A program made the translations under genes and the position numbers. A DNA stretch of 64,000 nt from assembly GCA_038251425.1 (NCBI GenBank), contig JBBSBI010000005.1, positions 17,312-81,311 of the forward strand, in the 5' to 3' direction. This stretch comes from JBBRRP01 sp038251425. GTDB lineage: Bacteria; Myxococcota_A; Polyangia; Polyangiales; Polyangiaceae. The notes below the pieces were generated by a model that saw only the letters and a list, made by a program, of their open reading frames with translations, ran no database searches and was not told the origin of the DNA. Numbering within the stretch: the first letter of the stretch is position 1; every line of letters begins with the position of its first letter. Shown in pieces: positions 51,101 through 58,291 of the stretch.

Positions 51101-53901
51101 CTCATCGTCGTCCACTCGAGCAAGTGACGACGGCTGAAAAGCAAGCGGAACAGAGTGCGCACAATCCCATCAATGGAAAGCAACGCTTGGTCGAAGAGGA
51201 AGGCCGTGCCGAGCAGCCATTGAGGAATGCTGATGGCAAGATCTCCTCGGGCAGCAGTGAATCGTGATTCACCGCGTTGAGTGCTCCGAGTTAGATTGAA
51301 CAGAATACGCAAAGGGACGGGCGCCAAGTACGTGCAGACGATCGCCAACGTAACAACTACCGCAGACTGAGCGCCGGCTAGCCAACCCAAAGCTGCAGCG
51401 AGAACAAGCGCAGGCGCAACCAAACTCCTTCGAAGATTGTCGCCCAATTTCCAACGATCGATCAGGCGGAGTTCATTTCGCACACGGCCATCACGGGAGG
51501 GAACCTTCGAAGCCAGCCACGGCAAAAGCTGCCAATCGCCACGCAGCCAACGGTGTTGACGCATGGCGGCCACCGCGTACGAAGACGGCTGCTCGTCCAA
51601 CAGCTCGATGTCTGTTGCCAGGGCAGCGCGAGCAAAGCAGCCTTCGAAGAGATCATGACTGAGGAGCTGATTATCCGGTACACGGCCATCCAGCGCAGCC
51701 TGGAATGCATCCACATCATAGATGCCTTTGCCGACGTAGGAGCCCTCTCGGAACAGGTCTTGGTACACATCTGAGACGGCATGGGTATATGGATCGATGC
51801 CTGGCGGCCCGGCGAATATCCGCGCAAAGCGCGACTGACGGGAGCTTTGCGGAAGGGTACCTACGCGCGGCTGAATGATACCGTATCCACGCACCACCCG
51901 GCGCGTGATGGGGTCCACCACTGCGCGATTCAACGGATGCGCAATGGCACCGATGAGCTCACGTGCCACGTCGCGAGGAAGCGTTGTGTCCGTGTCGAGG
52001 GTAATAACAAATTGGACATGGGGGAGTGCCTCTCCGGACACGGTGATGTGAGAGAAGGAAGTATCCACGGCTCCCCGCAGGAACCGATTGAGCTCTTCGA
52101 GCTTGCCTCGCTTTCGCTCCCAACCCATGAAGCAGGCCTCGCGCGCGTTGAGCACGCGCCTTCGATGAAGCAGCCAGAAACGCGGCACCCCCGGCCTAGG
52201 ATGGCGAGCGTTCAAAGCGTCTATGCCATCAACGGCGCACGCCAGAAGATCGCGATCTCCCTCTAATTCTTCGCTTTTTGCGTCGGTGAAGTCGCTGAGC
52301 AAGGCGAAGTACAAGTGCGTCTCAGAATTTGCCAGAAATCGAACTTCGAGGTCTTCCAACAATTGTGCGATCCCAGCCTGGCTCTCCAAGAGCGTGGGCA
52401 CGGCGACCAACGTTGTGTTGTCGCTCGGCAACCCGTCCTTAAATTCAAGCTTCGGCAGTGTCCGCGGTGGCAGGAGCGCCGTGACCATCACGTTGCAGAG
52501 ACCAACGGCTACCTCACTGGCTGGAAGGACCAGCAGCAGGATGAGGGGGATGCTCATTCCGAGCGGTGCATGAATCCCAAGACCCAAGCCAATCAGAGCC
52601 ACGAGCAAGATGGTGATAGCCGCAAGTTGCCCAAAGTAAAAAAGTGCGGGATGCGCCACTATCAGGCGCAAGGTGCGCTCTCTCAGCTTCGGTCGGTATC
52701 CAATGGCCGCCTCCAAGATCTGCTCACCCGCATCGTGCAAGTAATAACCGACATGGGCTTGCGCCAGGTCCACCGGGGCACATTGAGACGCCTGTTTGGC
52801 AAGGCCAATCGCCGTTCGAGCGACATCCACCTCCGAAGCAGGCGACTGACGCGCCAAGCGTTCGACGGCGTGTCGACATCGATCACGCGAAGGATCGTCC
52901 ATCTTTAGGTACGCTAAAGCGGGGTCGCTCGCTAAGATGGCTTCTACTTCGCTCACTTGCGAAAAGAACTCGTCCCATTCAAGCGCGCCGATGACGCGCA
53001 TGCTGGTAATCACGTTGCCAATGGAGACTTGATGGGCCGCCTCCCAAAGGTGCTGACTCCGCGTCAACTCTTCAGGTGTTGAGCCCAGTTTCTCGGAGTG
53101 AATCCGAATCCATTCGTTAGCGTCCGAGAGGGGTGCCGGGTGCTCTCGCAGTCTGCGCATCAGCTGCACGAGGAACGCTTGGCGTTTGGCAAACGGCGAC
53201 TGCGAAAGCTCTTTTAAGCACTCGCGTGCATGTTTGGGACTGGCGCTCTTGAGTAGTCTATTCGCGAAATCGTCAGCGTGCGCGCGAATCGGTGTGGCGA
53301 GGTCTTGTTCGACCATGGCGCCAATGATGACCAAGAGACCTAGGCGCAGCATGATGGGAACGGCCCAAAGCTCACCAATCGTGAGAGGCGTTACCCGTTG
53401 ATAGGCCGCGACGTAGCTTATGAGGATCGACTGATCAATCCGCGCATCCGTGTGTCGCAAGTAGTCCAAGCAGAGCACGTACACACGAGGGTAACCTTGC
53501 ATCGCTCCGCTCGAGATCCGCGGAAGCTCAACGAGGTAACCTCGAGGTAAATCCTCATGAATCTCCCGGATTTGCTCTTCGACAACATGAGCATTGTCGA
53601 GTAGCCATTCCTCGGCCGGCGAGGGATCGCGCCTAATGATTTGATCGTCGCGCAGATTGCGATAAGCCGCGTCGATAAGCTGCCGCGTCTCCGCCAGGCG
53701 CTTCAGCAGCGGGCCGCGTGTGACTTTTTGAACGGGAAGACCGTGGCTGCGCGCCACATCCTCCGCGTGTTCACTCAATCGTTCCGTGGTGTAGATTTCA
53801 CCTCTTAAGTGCGGATGCCGGTCGGCTTCCGCGGACGGATCCACCCCCGGGCACTCATGCCCCATTGCGGGCTCGGAGGCCCCCGCTATCAACGTGCTCA
53901 C
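45121..53901 (-). CDS. Cyclic beta-1,2-glucan synthase (NdvB/Cgs type; GT84-GH189-GH94)
   Basis: At 2926 residues this is the length of rhizobial NdvB and Brucella Cgs. An N-terminal helical region with membrane spans near residue 430 precedes the GT84 transferase, with the DxD-type ITLDTDTTLPRD near 635, ELIGAIAHPLN, and QHRWLRGDW near 783. More membrane helices follow. A glycoamylase-like domain spans about 1020-1570 (RTWRFFEEF, TSPTNIGLYLLGLAAARDFGF, NWYETTTLAPLEPRYVSTVDSGN, AYMAHHQGMSLVALDN). The C-terminal half is GH94-like, with a beta-sandwich and an (alpha/alpha)6 barrel containing RAGDWNDGMNRVG near 2600, where the Asp is the catalytic acid. The enzyme polymerises UDP-glucose, cyclises the chain and trims its length by phosphorolysis. 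Product is exported to the periplasm in known systems. GTG start; an AAGGAGG lies about 22 bases upstream, farther than ideal. Confidence 0.95.
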   Translation of the reverse strand: MSTLIAGASEPAMGHECPGVDPSAEADRHPHLRGEIYTTERLSEHAEDVARSHGLPVQKVTRGPLLKRLAETRQLIDAAYRNLRDDQIIRRDPSPAEEWLLDNAHVVEEQIREIHEDLPRGYLVELPRISSGAMQGYPRVYVLCLDYLRHTDARIDQSILISYVAAYQRVTPLTIGELWAVPIMLRLGLLVIIGAMVEQDLATPIRAHADDFANRLLKSASPKHARECLKELSQSPFAKRQAFLVQLMRRLREHPAPLSDANEWIRIHSEKLGSTPEELTRSQHLWEAAHQVSIGNVITSMRVIGALEWDEFFSQVSEVEAILASDPALAYLKMDDPSRDRCRHAVERLARQSPASEVDVARTAIGLAKQASQCAPVDLAQAHVGYYLHDAGEQILEAAIGYRPKLRERTLRLIVAHPALFYFGQLAAITILLVALIGLGLGIHAPLGMSIPLILLLVLPASEVAVGLCNVMVTALLPPRTLPKLEFKDGLPSDNTTLVAVPTLLESQAGIAQLLEDLEVRFLANSETHLYFALLSDFTDAKSEELEGDRDLLACAVDGIDALNARHPRPGVPRFWLLHRRRVLNAREACFMGWERKRGKLEELNRFLRGAVDTSFSHITVSGEALPHVQFVITLDTDTTLPRDVARELIGAIAHPLNRAVVDPITRRVVRGYGIIQPRVGTLPQSSRQSRFARIFAGPPGIDPYTHAVSDVYQDLFREGSYVGKGIYDVDAFQAALDGRVPDNQLLSHDLFEGCFARAALATDIELLDEQPSSYAVAAMRQHRWLRGDWQLLPWLASKVPSRDGRVRNELRLIDRWKLGDNLRRSLVAPALVLAAALGWLAGAQSAVVVTLAIVCTYLAPVPLRILFNLTRSTQRGESRFTAARGDLAISIPQWLLGTAFLFDQALLSIDGIVRTLFRLLFSRRHLLEWTTMSQVTRSMKRNNARLEPRALVGVGLVLGLLGAIAVFEPGSLLVAAPILSAWLAAPFLALWLMLPEKGRDVSLTFSPEERAFLRTVARRTWRFFEEFVSEADHFLPPDNFQEEPRGVIAHRTSPTNIGLYLLGLAAARDFGFITLRTFVQSVERTLSTLEVLEKNHGHLLNWYETTTLAPLEPRYVSTVDSGNLAAHLWTLRVTCRELANAPVLDRACLLAARDALSLSRGATQQSKANTPLVLAMNKVDQRLQAAFENWSSLGSVDAELAEVGRLAEECQSLGELVPEENAETRYWLLRAQFGLQESHTDARRHLSFAAVLLAVPEVLGEESAFIALASALGECRTPAELVTVLNDPLKWLDTLEHAVARRTTAATEEHSVCKAYVVRLRAELEDCRNTNAETCGELNTLAGRLGALADAMDFGFLFDTERRLFAIGYNASNVRLDTSHYDLLASEARLASLVAVAKGDVPQEHWFRLGRPRTLTAGRPVLLSWSGSMFEYLMPLLVTKLYRGTLLSETCHAAVAKQIAYGKKRDVPWGISEAAYNVMDLGMTYQYRAFGVPGLGLKSGLAEDLVVAPYASVLALQIEPKSALANLRQLCSEKLEGVYGYYESVDFTPSHLPPGRRSVIVKAYMAHHQGMSLVALDNVLHDQPMQRRFHVDPRIKATALLLEERVPSSTSLVNIPAVEMLRAEATEPDLDGSEYVEIVDGARRVHLLGGGGLTTVLTGHGSGYTAWKGHDINRFREDTTLGCGGAYAYIRDLSTQRLWSAGYLPTHSKPDSYQASFHIDRVEFHRRDGAIETLTEVVVSPEFPAEVRRFTLINHDSVAHSLDLTTYLELALAPRAADRTHQAFSSLFIETEPLPLKGAILARRRPRTPTEEPIWVAQILTGEGDGIGRLTFETSRALFVGRGHTLANPIGVGWGASLSGTCGSVLDPAIVLRRETQLLPGQRACFSLTTLVCGSREVALELIESFAAPHMFDRTFELAWADSRVELQHVGISAAQSHLFQRLLSRTMFPERGLRVLLPKPLASGAGQPAIWAQGISGDLPLVILRIDSPDFSQITRELLLAHEFWRLNGVIVDIMIVNHEPSGYLQPLKEALLDLIGASAAESLRDQPGGVFLRTASLIDEADLELIYHMARVVLCSSRGALAQQLRNSSAAVASFPARLKPAYPRTYAPPTLTRPKLTFDNGIGGFTADGREYLMVLGPGQRPPAPWCNVMANPNFGCVVSEAGSGATWHRNSQRHRLTPWSNDAVCDPPGELFYLRDDEDGVTRSLTPGPARSHASYIVRHGAGYSAFEHTEREIEHELLVFVAREEPAKVFRIRLRNQGQRARRHSLYGIVEWVLGGQREVTRLTTTTEWFETDRAMVATNPFSAFPKAHAVFACSSPIESMTGDREEFFGLSGSHEAPAALSRVMLSGTQGSGYDPCAAFQVPVTLEAGGSIEVTFVLAEGNSLDEALALAAKYSDSAKVQAAFESVNELWDEVLGNICIKTPDPALDLMTNRFLLYQTLSCRFWGRAAFYQSSGAFGFRDQLQDALAFLHCRPEFTREHLLRAAKRQFTAGDVQHWWHPETGEGIRSNCSDDMLWLPYVAAEYVLATGDLSVLDEALPFLEERSLKPGEEDLFGCPPPSLDHFSLYEHCLRAMAVGSTQGPHGLPTIRAGDWNDGMNRVGTGGQGESVWLAWFLAATLQKFVRLAQLRGDTDTVALCESQLKHLTHVVDEHAWDGEWYRRAFFDDGTPLGTHTATECTIDAIAQSWAIIAGIGDPARAERALQAAETHLIRKEQMLMCLLTPPFDLSNPDPGYISAYPPGVRENGGQYTHGVLWTVLALCMSGEGDRAHRLMTMLNPVSHGDGAGKVRTYQVEPYVVAADVYASPQHMGRGGWTWYTGAAGWMYTITISHILGLRLVLGQLQIDPCIPSDWPRFEATYRHKRATYHISVENPNGVCRGVVRFEVDGGLVPGNLLKLCDDGAQHQVLVTLGDPDGRQDHG

Positions 53902-53938
53902 AACCGTGCGAACCTATCCAATTCCTCCTTGGCCCCGG

Positions 53939-54157
53939 TCAAGATGGCGACTTCCCTGCGCGGCGCAGCGGCTCCAGCCGGTGAAGCCATGACCCACTAG
54001 TTAACGGCCAGTCAGAAGGCTTGTTAGCACAACCAACAAACGGCGCTTGACCATGGTAGGTACAACCGGACGGGCCACCGCATACGGGGCAGGGCTTGTG
54101 CAATGAAACGGCACGCCAATCGATGTCTATAGAACTTGTAGAAACGACGCGAGACAT
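53939..54157 (-). CDS. Small four-cysteine zinc-ribbon protein
   Basis: The ATG at 54157 follows an excellent TGGAGGAG site. The 72 residues carry Cys23-x-x-Cys26, Cys32 and Cys43 in KPCPVCGGPSGC and FVGCANKP, a zinc-ribbon pattern that resembles primase-type N-terminal zinc modules. The rest is short and polar, ending in RRAGKSPS. It lies 37 bases upstream of the cyclic glucan synthase on the same strand and is probably the first gene of that operon. It could be a small nucleic-acid-binding regulator. I do not recognise a named family. Confidence 0.75.
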   Translation of the reverse strand: MSRVVSTSSIDIDWRAVSLHKPCPVCGGPSGCTYHGQAPFVGCANKPSDWPLTSGSWLHRLEPLRRAGKSPS

Positions 54158-54497
54158 TGAATTTCTCCTCCAGATCAGGCGACACCCAATTCCAAAAAGA
54201 GCAGGTGCGTCCGGGGGAGGGCGAATGCACATGTCGTGCCAAAGAATTGAGCAAAAAGACGGCCTGTTTCAACGCGTTGGCGTTTCATTTCTGCCTCACC
54301 GTGGCAGAGCAGGCGCACGCAGGTTCTGCGCATATCAGCCTCCCGCGCGCGAGGCCGCGCGAGGTATTAGCTCACTTAAGGCAAATTTTCATCGGTGGCA
54401 CGTTGCGTGCTCAGTGTTTGATCGTTTCCGGAGCCATTTCGAGCAATCGAACGCGGCGCCGGCTCAAACGGTTCAGCATTCGAAGGAGCAGCACTCA
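54158..54497. other. 340-base divergent intergenic region
   Basis: The region separates the zinc-ribbon/glucan synthase operon (-) from the CsbD/lmo0937-like/zwf genes (+). Frames crossing it are extensions of neighbouring genes. It must hold the promoters of both directions; no clear sigma-70 boxes or operators could be picked by eye. Confidence 0.5.
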
Positions 54498-54692
54498 ATG
54501 AACAAAGATCAAGCAAGCGGTACGTGGGACTCTATCAAGGGCAAAGCGAAGCGCATCTGGGGCGAGCTTACCGACGACGACATCATGAAGGCCGAAGGCT
54601 CCGCAGATAAGCTTTACGGGACGATCCAGCGCCGTTTTGGGGACACGAAGGAACAAATCAAAGAGAAAATCGACGCGCTTCACATCAAGTGA
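54498..54692 (+). CDS. CsbD family stress-response protein
   Basis: The ATG at 54498 follows AAGGAGC. The 64 residues read MNKDQASGTWDSIKGKAKRI, WGELTDDDIMKAEGSADKLYG and TIQRRFGDTKEQIKEKIDAL, the full CsbD pattern with Gly-x-Trp near the start. These small hydrophilic proteins accumulate under general, osmotic or phosphate stress; their biochemical role is unknown. The next small gene follows 43 bases later on the same strand. Confidence 0.95.
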   Translation: MNKDQASGTWDSIKGKAKRIWGELTDDDIMKAEGSADKLYGTIQRRFGDTKEQIKEKIDALHIK

Positions 54693-54735
54693 GCGAGCCA
54701 ATCATCAACACTTTCTAAAATCATTAGAGGTCATT

Positions 54736-54888
54736 ATGTTGTGGACAGTTGCGGTAATTTTATTGGTCCTTTGGGCGCTCGGGATGGTCACTTCCTACAC
54801 GATGGGTGGATTCATACACATTCTGATCGTGGTAGCCGTTGTGATGGTTCTCGTGAACTTGATCAGCGGTAGGAGGTCGTCAATCTAG
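54736..54888 (+). CDS. Lmo0937-like two-helix membrane peptide
   Basis: The 50 residues start at ATG 54736 behind AGAGG and read as two hydrophobic helices: WTVAVILLVLWALGMVTSYT and GGFIHILIVVAVVMVLVNLI, with a basic end SGRRSSI. The Gly-Gly-x-Ile-His-x-Leu turn is characteristic of the lmo0937 family of small membrane proteins, which is commonly found near CsbD genes. The function is unknown. Confidence 0.85.
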   Translation: MLWTVAVILLVLWALGMVTSYTMGGFIHILIVVAVVMVLVNLISGRRSSI

Positions 54889-54992
54889 ACGCAGCACTCT
54901 CACTCAGCCGAGGCAAACAGCCTCGGCTGAGGCAGAATGTCACAGCAGCTCTTGAGCAAGATTTCCTAAGCGTCCGATTTCGAGAGTCAATC

Positions 54993-56411
54993 ATGAGTTT
55001 GAACATCCCGTCGGATGCACTGGTTTTTTTTGGTGCAACCGGTGATCTGGCTCACCGGATGATCTTCCCGGCCCTCCAAGCGATGGTGAATCATGGCAAC
55101 CTCACCGTTCCTGTAATCGGCGTTGGCAGGGCTGGTTGGACACAAGAGCAATTCTGCGCTTACGCGAAGGATAGCCTTGAGAAGTACGGCGGTGGCGTGG
55201 TCCCCGCTGGATTCGAAAAGTTCAGACCGCTTCTGAGATACGTTGACGGCGACTATCAAGACCCGGAGACGTTTAAGCGGCTGCGCGAGGCTCTGGGCAA
55301 CGCCGAGCGCCCCCTGCACTATTTGGCCATCCCACCAAAAGTGTTTCCCATCGTCATCGGAGAGCTGGCACGCTCAGGCTGCGGCAAAAATGCACGCGTT
55401 GTGATCGAAAAGCCGTTCGGTCGCGATCTCGCGTCGGCGCTCGATCTCAATCGGTGCCTGCTCTCAGCATTTTCGGAATCCGATATTTTTAGAATCGACC
55501 ACTACCTTGCGAAGGAACCCGTCCAGAATCTGCTCTACTTCCGTTTCGGGAACTCGTTTTTCGAACCCATTTGGAATCGAAATTTTGTAGCGAGCGTGCA
55601 GATCACGATGGCGGAGAGCTTTGGCGTGAAGGGGCGCGGGCGTCTCTACGAGGAAACGGGCGCCATCCGCGATGTGATCCAGAATCACATTCTTCAAGTA
55701 GTAGCGTGTTTGGCGATGGAGGAACCGGGAAGTGGCGATTCGGAAGGGCTGCGTGACGCCAAGACTCGCGTGCTCCAGGCGATCAAGCCGCTCACTTCAG
55801 AAGACGTCGTGCGCGGGCAGTTTCGGGGGTATCGCGATGAACCCAACGTTGCTCCGGATTCTCGGGTCGAGACGTTCGCGGCCGTGCGGCTTGCCGTGGA
55901 CAGTTGGCGTTGGGCTGGAGTGCCATTCTACCTGCGAGCGGGAAAGTGCCTTTCGGTAACCGCCACCGAAGTGCTGGTCGAACTCAAGCAGCCACCGCGT
56001 TCAGTGTTTGGCGAGTTACCTTCGGATCTCGTCCGTTCAAACTACCTACGCTTCCGCCTAGGCCCCGACGTTGCCATCGCACTGGGTGTGCGCTCGAAGC
56101 TGGCGGGCATTGCGATGAAGGGGAAAGACGTCGAGCTGATTGCTGCGCATGACACCGCAGATGGAGCGCTACCTTACGAGCGACTGCTTGGCGCTGCAAT
56201 GAAAGGCGACGCGAACCTTTTCGCACGGCAAGATGCGGTCGAGGCCCAGTGGCGCGCAGTCGATGGGATCTTGGGAGACACGAGTCCGCTCCACAACTAC
56301 GAGCCGGGAACGTGGGGCCCTATTGAGGCCGACCAATTGATCGCCGGGTCCGGTGGCTGGCACCGGCCGGAAGCTGCACAGGATCCTCGACGAGGTCCAA
56401 GCATCCGTTGA
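54993..56411 (+). CDS. zwf: Glucose-6-phosphate 1-dehydrogenase
   Basis: The 472 residues have the N-terminal NAD(P) motif VFFGATGDLAHRMIFPAL (11-28), EKPFGRDLASA (139 onward) and the substrate motif RIDHYLAKEP (167-176), with Ala in place of the common Gly. The beta+alpha domain follows with WRWAGVPFYLRAGKCL and ADGALPYERLLGAAMKGDANLFARQDAVEAQW. The enzyme oxidises glucose-6-phosphate to 6-phosphogluconolactone and yields NADPH, the entry to the pentose phosphate pathway. No gnd or pgl gene follows. Its place behind stress genes suggests NADPH supply under stress (inference). Confidence 0.95.
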   Translation: MSLNIPSDALVFFGATGDLAHRMIFPALQAMVNHGNLTVPVIGVGRAGWTQEQFCAYAKDSLEKYGGGVVPAGFEKFRPLLRYVDGDYQDPETFKRLREALGNAERPLHYLAIPPKVFPIVIGELARSGCGKNARVVIEKPFGRDLASALDLNRCLLSAFSESDIFRIDHYLAKEPVQNLLYFRFGNSFFEPIWNRNFVASVQITMAESFGVKGRGRLYEETGAIRDVIQNHILQVVACLAMEEPGSGDSEGLRDAKTRVLQAIKPLTSEDVVRGQFRGYRDEPNVAPDSRVETFAAVRLAVDSWRWAGVPFYLRAGKCLSVTATEVLVELKQPPRSVFGELPSDLVRSNYLRFRLGPDVAIALGVRSKLAGIAMKGKDVELIAAHDTADGALPYERLLGAAMKGDANLFARQDAVEAQWRAVDGILGDTSPLHNYEPGTWGPIEADQLIAGSGGWHRPEAAQDPRRGPSIR

Positions 56412-56463
56412 GAGTTGAGATAACCGTTTGGATGTCCGTGACCTCCCTCTCAAAGTCGAACAC

Positions 56464-56489
56464 AAGATAGTAAGCATGCTTACTATCTT
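56464..56489. promoter_or_regulatory. Perfect 26-bp palindrome, putative operator
   Basis: The left half AAGATAGTAAGCA (56464-56476) is followed directly by its exact reverse complement (56477-56489), with no spacer. It lies 53 bases after the zwf stop and 106 bases before the tRNA 3' end. No T-run follows and the hairpin would lack a loop, so an operator for a dimeric regulator is more likely than a terminator. No divergent regulator gene is visible beside it. Confidence 0.6.
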
Positions 56490-56594
56490 CCGAGGAACGA
56501 AAAGGGCAGTTCACCTGGCGCTCCCGCCGCGCCGCCTGGCCACCACATCCCCGATCAAACCGAAGGCTTACCGCTGCATCACCAAGGGCCGCGG

Positions 56595-56681
56595 CGGAGG
56601 AGGAGGGATTCGAACCCCCGGTAGCCTTTCGACTACGCCGGTTTTCAAAACCGGTGCCATGAACCGCTCGGCCACTCCTCC
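56595..56681 (-). tRNA. tRNA-Ser (anticodon UGA)
   Basis: On the minus strand the 87 bases begin GGAGGAGTGGCCGAGCGG. The acceptor stem GGAGGAG pairs with CTCCTCC before discriminator G. The anticodon stem-loop is CCGGT-TTTGAAA-ACCGG, which gives UGA. A long variable arm (GTAGTCGAAAGGCTAC) marks it as class II, and the T-arm is GGGGG-TTCGAAT-CCCTC. CCA is not encoded (CCG follows the discriminator). A TTGACG about 40 bases upstream (56721-56726) could be a -35 box, but the -10 is weak. Confidence 0.96.
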
Positions 56682-56722
56682 GGACAAGGAACGGCCACTC
56701 TTCGAACATCTGCGAGGCAGCG

Positions 56723-58291
56723 TCAAGGGGTCTTGGACCAAAGGCGCCAGCGGCCGTCCTCGGCGACCAAGCTGAGCCCTTTCAGCTCTGGAGGGCCCCC
56801 GCGGCTGATCACGTAGCGATACCAGGCAAGGTCTGACGCTGGGTCGACGCGGTCCGGCATGTACTCCCAGCGCGGCCGCACGCGAGGCGGACGGTTGCTC
56901 TCGAGAAAACGGACTGGCGACTGCGGAAATTCCGCAAAGCTGAACATCACCGCGCCGCCCTTCTCCGCTTGGTACCAAGCGACCGCATGTAGCGCCGGGC
57001 TGAACTTCACGCTGGCCGAACCGCGATCATACATCAAGCCCGCCACGCGTTCCCCCTCGGGGATCTTCTCAATGATCGAGTGAAGCCCCTCCAATTCGGC
57101 GTCTGCACTCACAAACGCACGCGTCATCAGGAACACAGCGACGCCCTCCATAGCTAACGCCGCAAACGCAAGACTCACCCTGGGCAGCCTCGGAAGACGC
57201 GGCACGAACACGATGGCGAGAAGTAGCGCTAAGATCGGGAAACGACCGTTGAACGGCCAAATCCAATCGTAAGCCGCAGGCAGCACGAAATACGCCACCG
57301 ATATTGCCGGCAACAACCAGCTCCAGCGCGCAAGATCTTGATCCCGGGTGGCACCACGTCTGCTCCTGAATGCAAATGCAAACGTACACAAAACCACGCC
57401 GCCCCAAACCAGAGCCAGCGTTCGCAGGTGAGTGCCAGGCAAAACGTCCAGAAGCCACATCGGGAGCTCACGCCAGTTCTCGCGTATCGAGAGAAACTGC
57501 GCACTTCGCTGACCAGGCCCAGACGCCGCCCCCCTCAAGACTTGCCCAGCCGGGCTCTTGAGCAACCAGAAAAGGAACGCACAGCTCGCTGGCAAAAGAG
57601 GGACAAGCGCCCGCACCACGACACGCACGCTGCGCCCTAAGCTCAGACTAACAACGACTGCAACAAGCAGCGCGAAGGGAACCACGTGCGTATAAAACAA
57701 AATGAACGCCAACACGCTCAGCTTCAACGCACTCAAGCGGCTGGGCGCGTGCCGGTAACGGACTGCCGCACTGACTCCCCAGAAAAACAGGGGGATCGCT
57801 GCGATGAAGTTGAGAAACCCCAGGATAAAATGCGCATTGTAGCTGAGCGGCAACGCCAACAGCGCATATGTCTCTGGGCGCCCATGAGACCGCAACACAG
57901 AACGAAGCGAGTACGGCAATGCGACCAGAATGGCCGCGAGCAAGACCTTGCACCCGAGCAGCACTCCGAACAAATACGCTAATAAATAGGCTGCAAAGTA
58001 GACGGAGACGTACTGCGTGCGCGTCCAATCGAGTTCGAAGTAGTCGTGGAAGGCGAAACGTGCGGTATCAAAATCGTGAATCATCCGCACCGCCGCCACG
58101 TGCTGAGGATAATCCTGAAGCGGCAGGTATCGGGTCACCCAAAGCGGCAGCGTCAATGCCAGCGATGCCAACAGAAAAAGTGCCTCCCAGGCTAACGTCG
58201 CTGAATGGCGTTGAACGGGAGCTGCAGTCACCTTTCCGCTTTCATCCGCCTGACATATGAAGATCCGCTTCATCTTCGGGCGGTGCCGCAT
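56723..58291 (-). CDS. Polytopic membrane protein, possible glycosyltransferase-like, unknown function
   Basis: The 522 residues have about ten hydrophobic helices from residue 33 on (TLAWEALFLLASLALTLPLW onward). The early lumenal or periplasmic motif LPLQDYPQHVAAVRMIHDF, with an acidic residue after helix 1, resembles the layout of GT-C glycosyltransferases. The C-terminal 120 residues are soluble, with GERVAGLMYDRGSASVKF and VIKRGGPPEL-like segments. No named family is certain. The start overlaps the 3' end of the dus gene by about 50 bases; the internal ATG at 58273 (MKRIFICQADE) is an alternative start. Confidence 0.75.
   Translation of the reverse strand: MRHRPKMKRIFICQADESGKVTAAPVQRHSATLAWEALFLLASLALTLPLWVTRYLPLQDYPQHVAAVRMIHDFDTARFAFHDYFELDWTRTQYVSVYFAAYLLAYLFGVLLGCKVLLAAILVALPYSLRSVLRSHGRPETYALLALPLSYNAHFILGFLNFIAAIPLFFWGVSAAVRYRHAPSRLSALKLSVLAFILFYTHVVPFALLVAVVVSLSLGRSVRVVVRALVPLLPASCAFLFWLLKSPAGQVLRGAASGPGQRSAQFLSIRENWRELPMWLLDVLPGTHLRTLALVWGGVVLCTFAFAFRSRRGATRDQDLARWSWLLPAISVAYFVLPAAYDWIWPFNGRFPILALLLAIVFVPRLPRLPRVSLAFAALAMEGVAVFLMTRAFVSADAELEGLHSIIEKIPEGERVAGLMYDRGSASVKFSPALHAVAWYQAEKGGAVMFSFAEFPQSPVRFLESNRPPRVRPRWEYMPDRVDPASDLAWYRYVISRGGPPELKGLSLVAEDGRWRLWSKTP

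Noticed and set aside
53895..53930. Possible leader peptide (TTG start after AAGGAGG, stop overlapping the GTG of the glucan synthase)
   Set aside because: Only two bases separate AAGGAGG from the TTG, too close for efficient initiation, and the frame has just seven codons.
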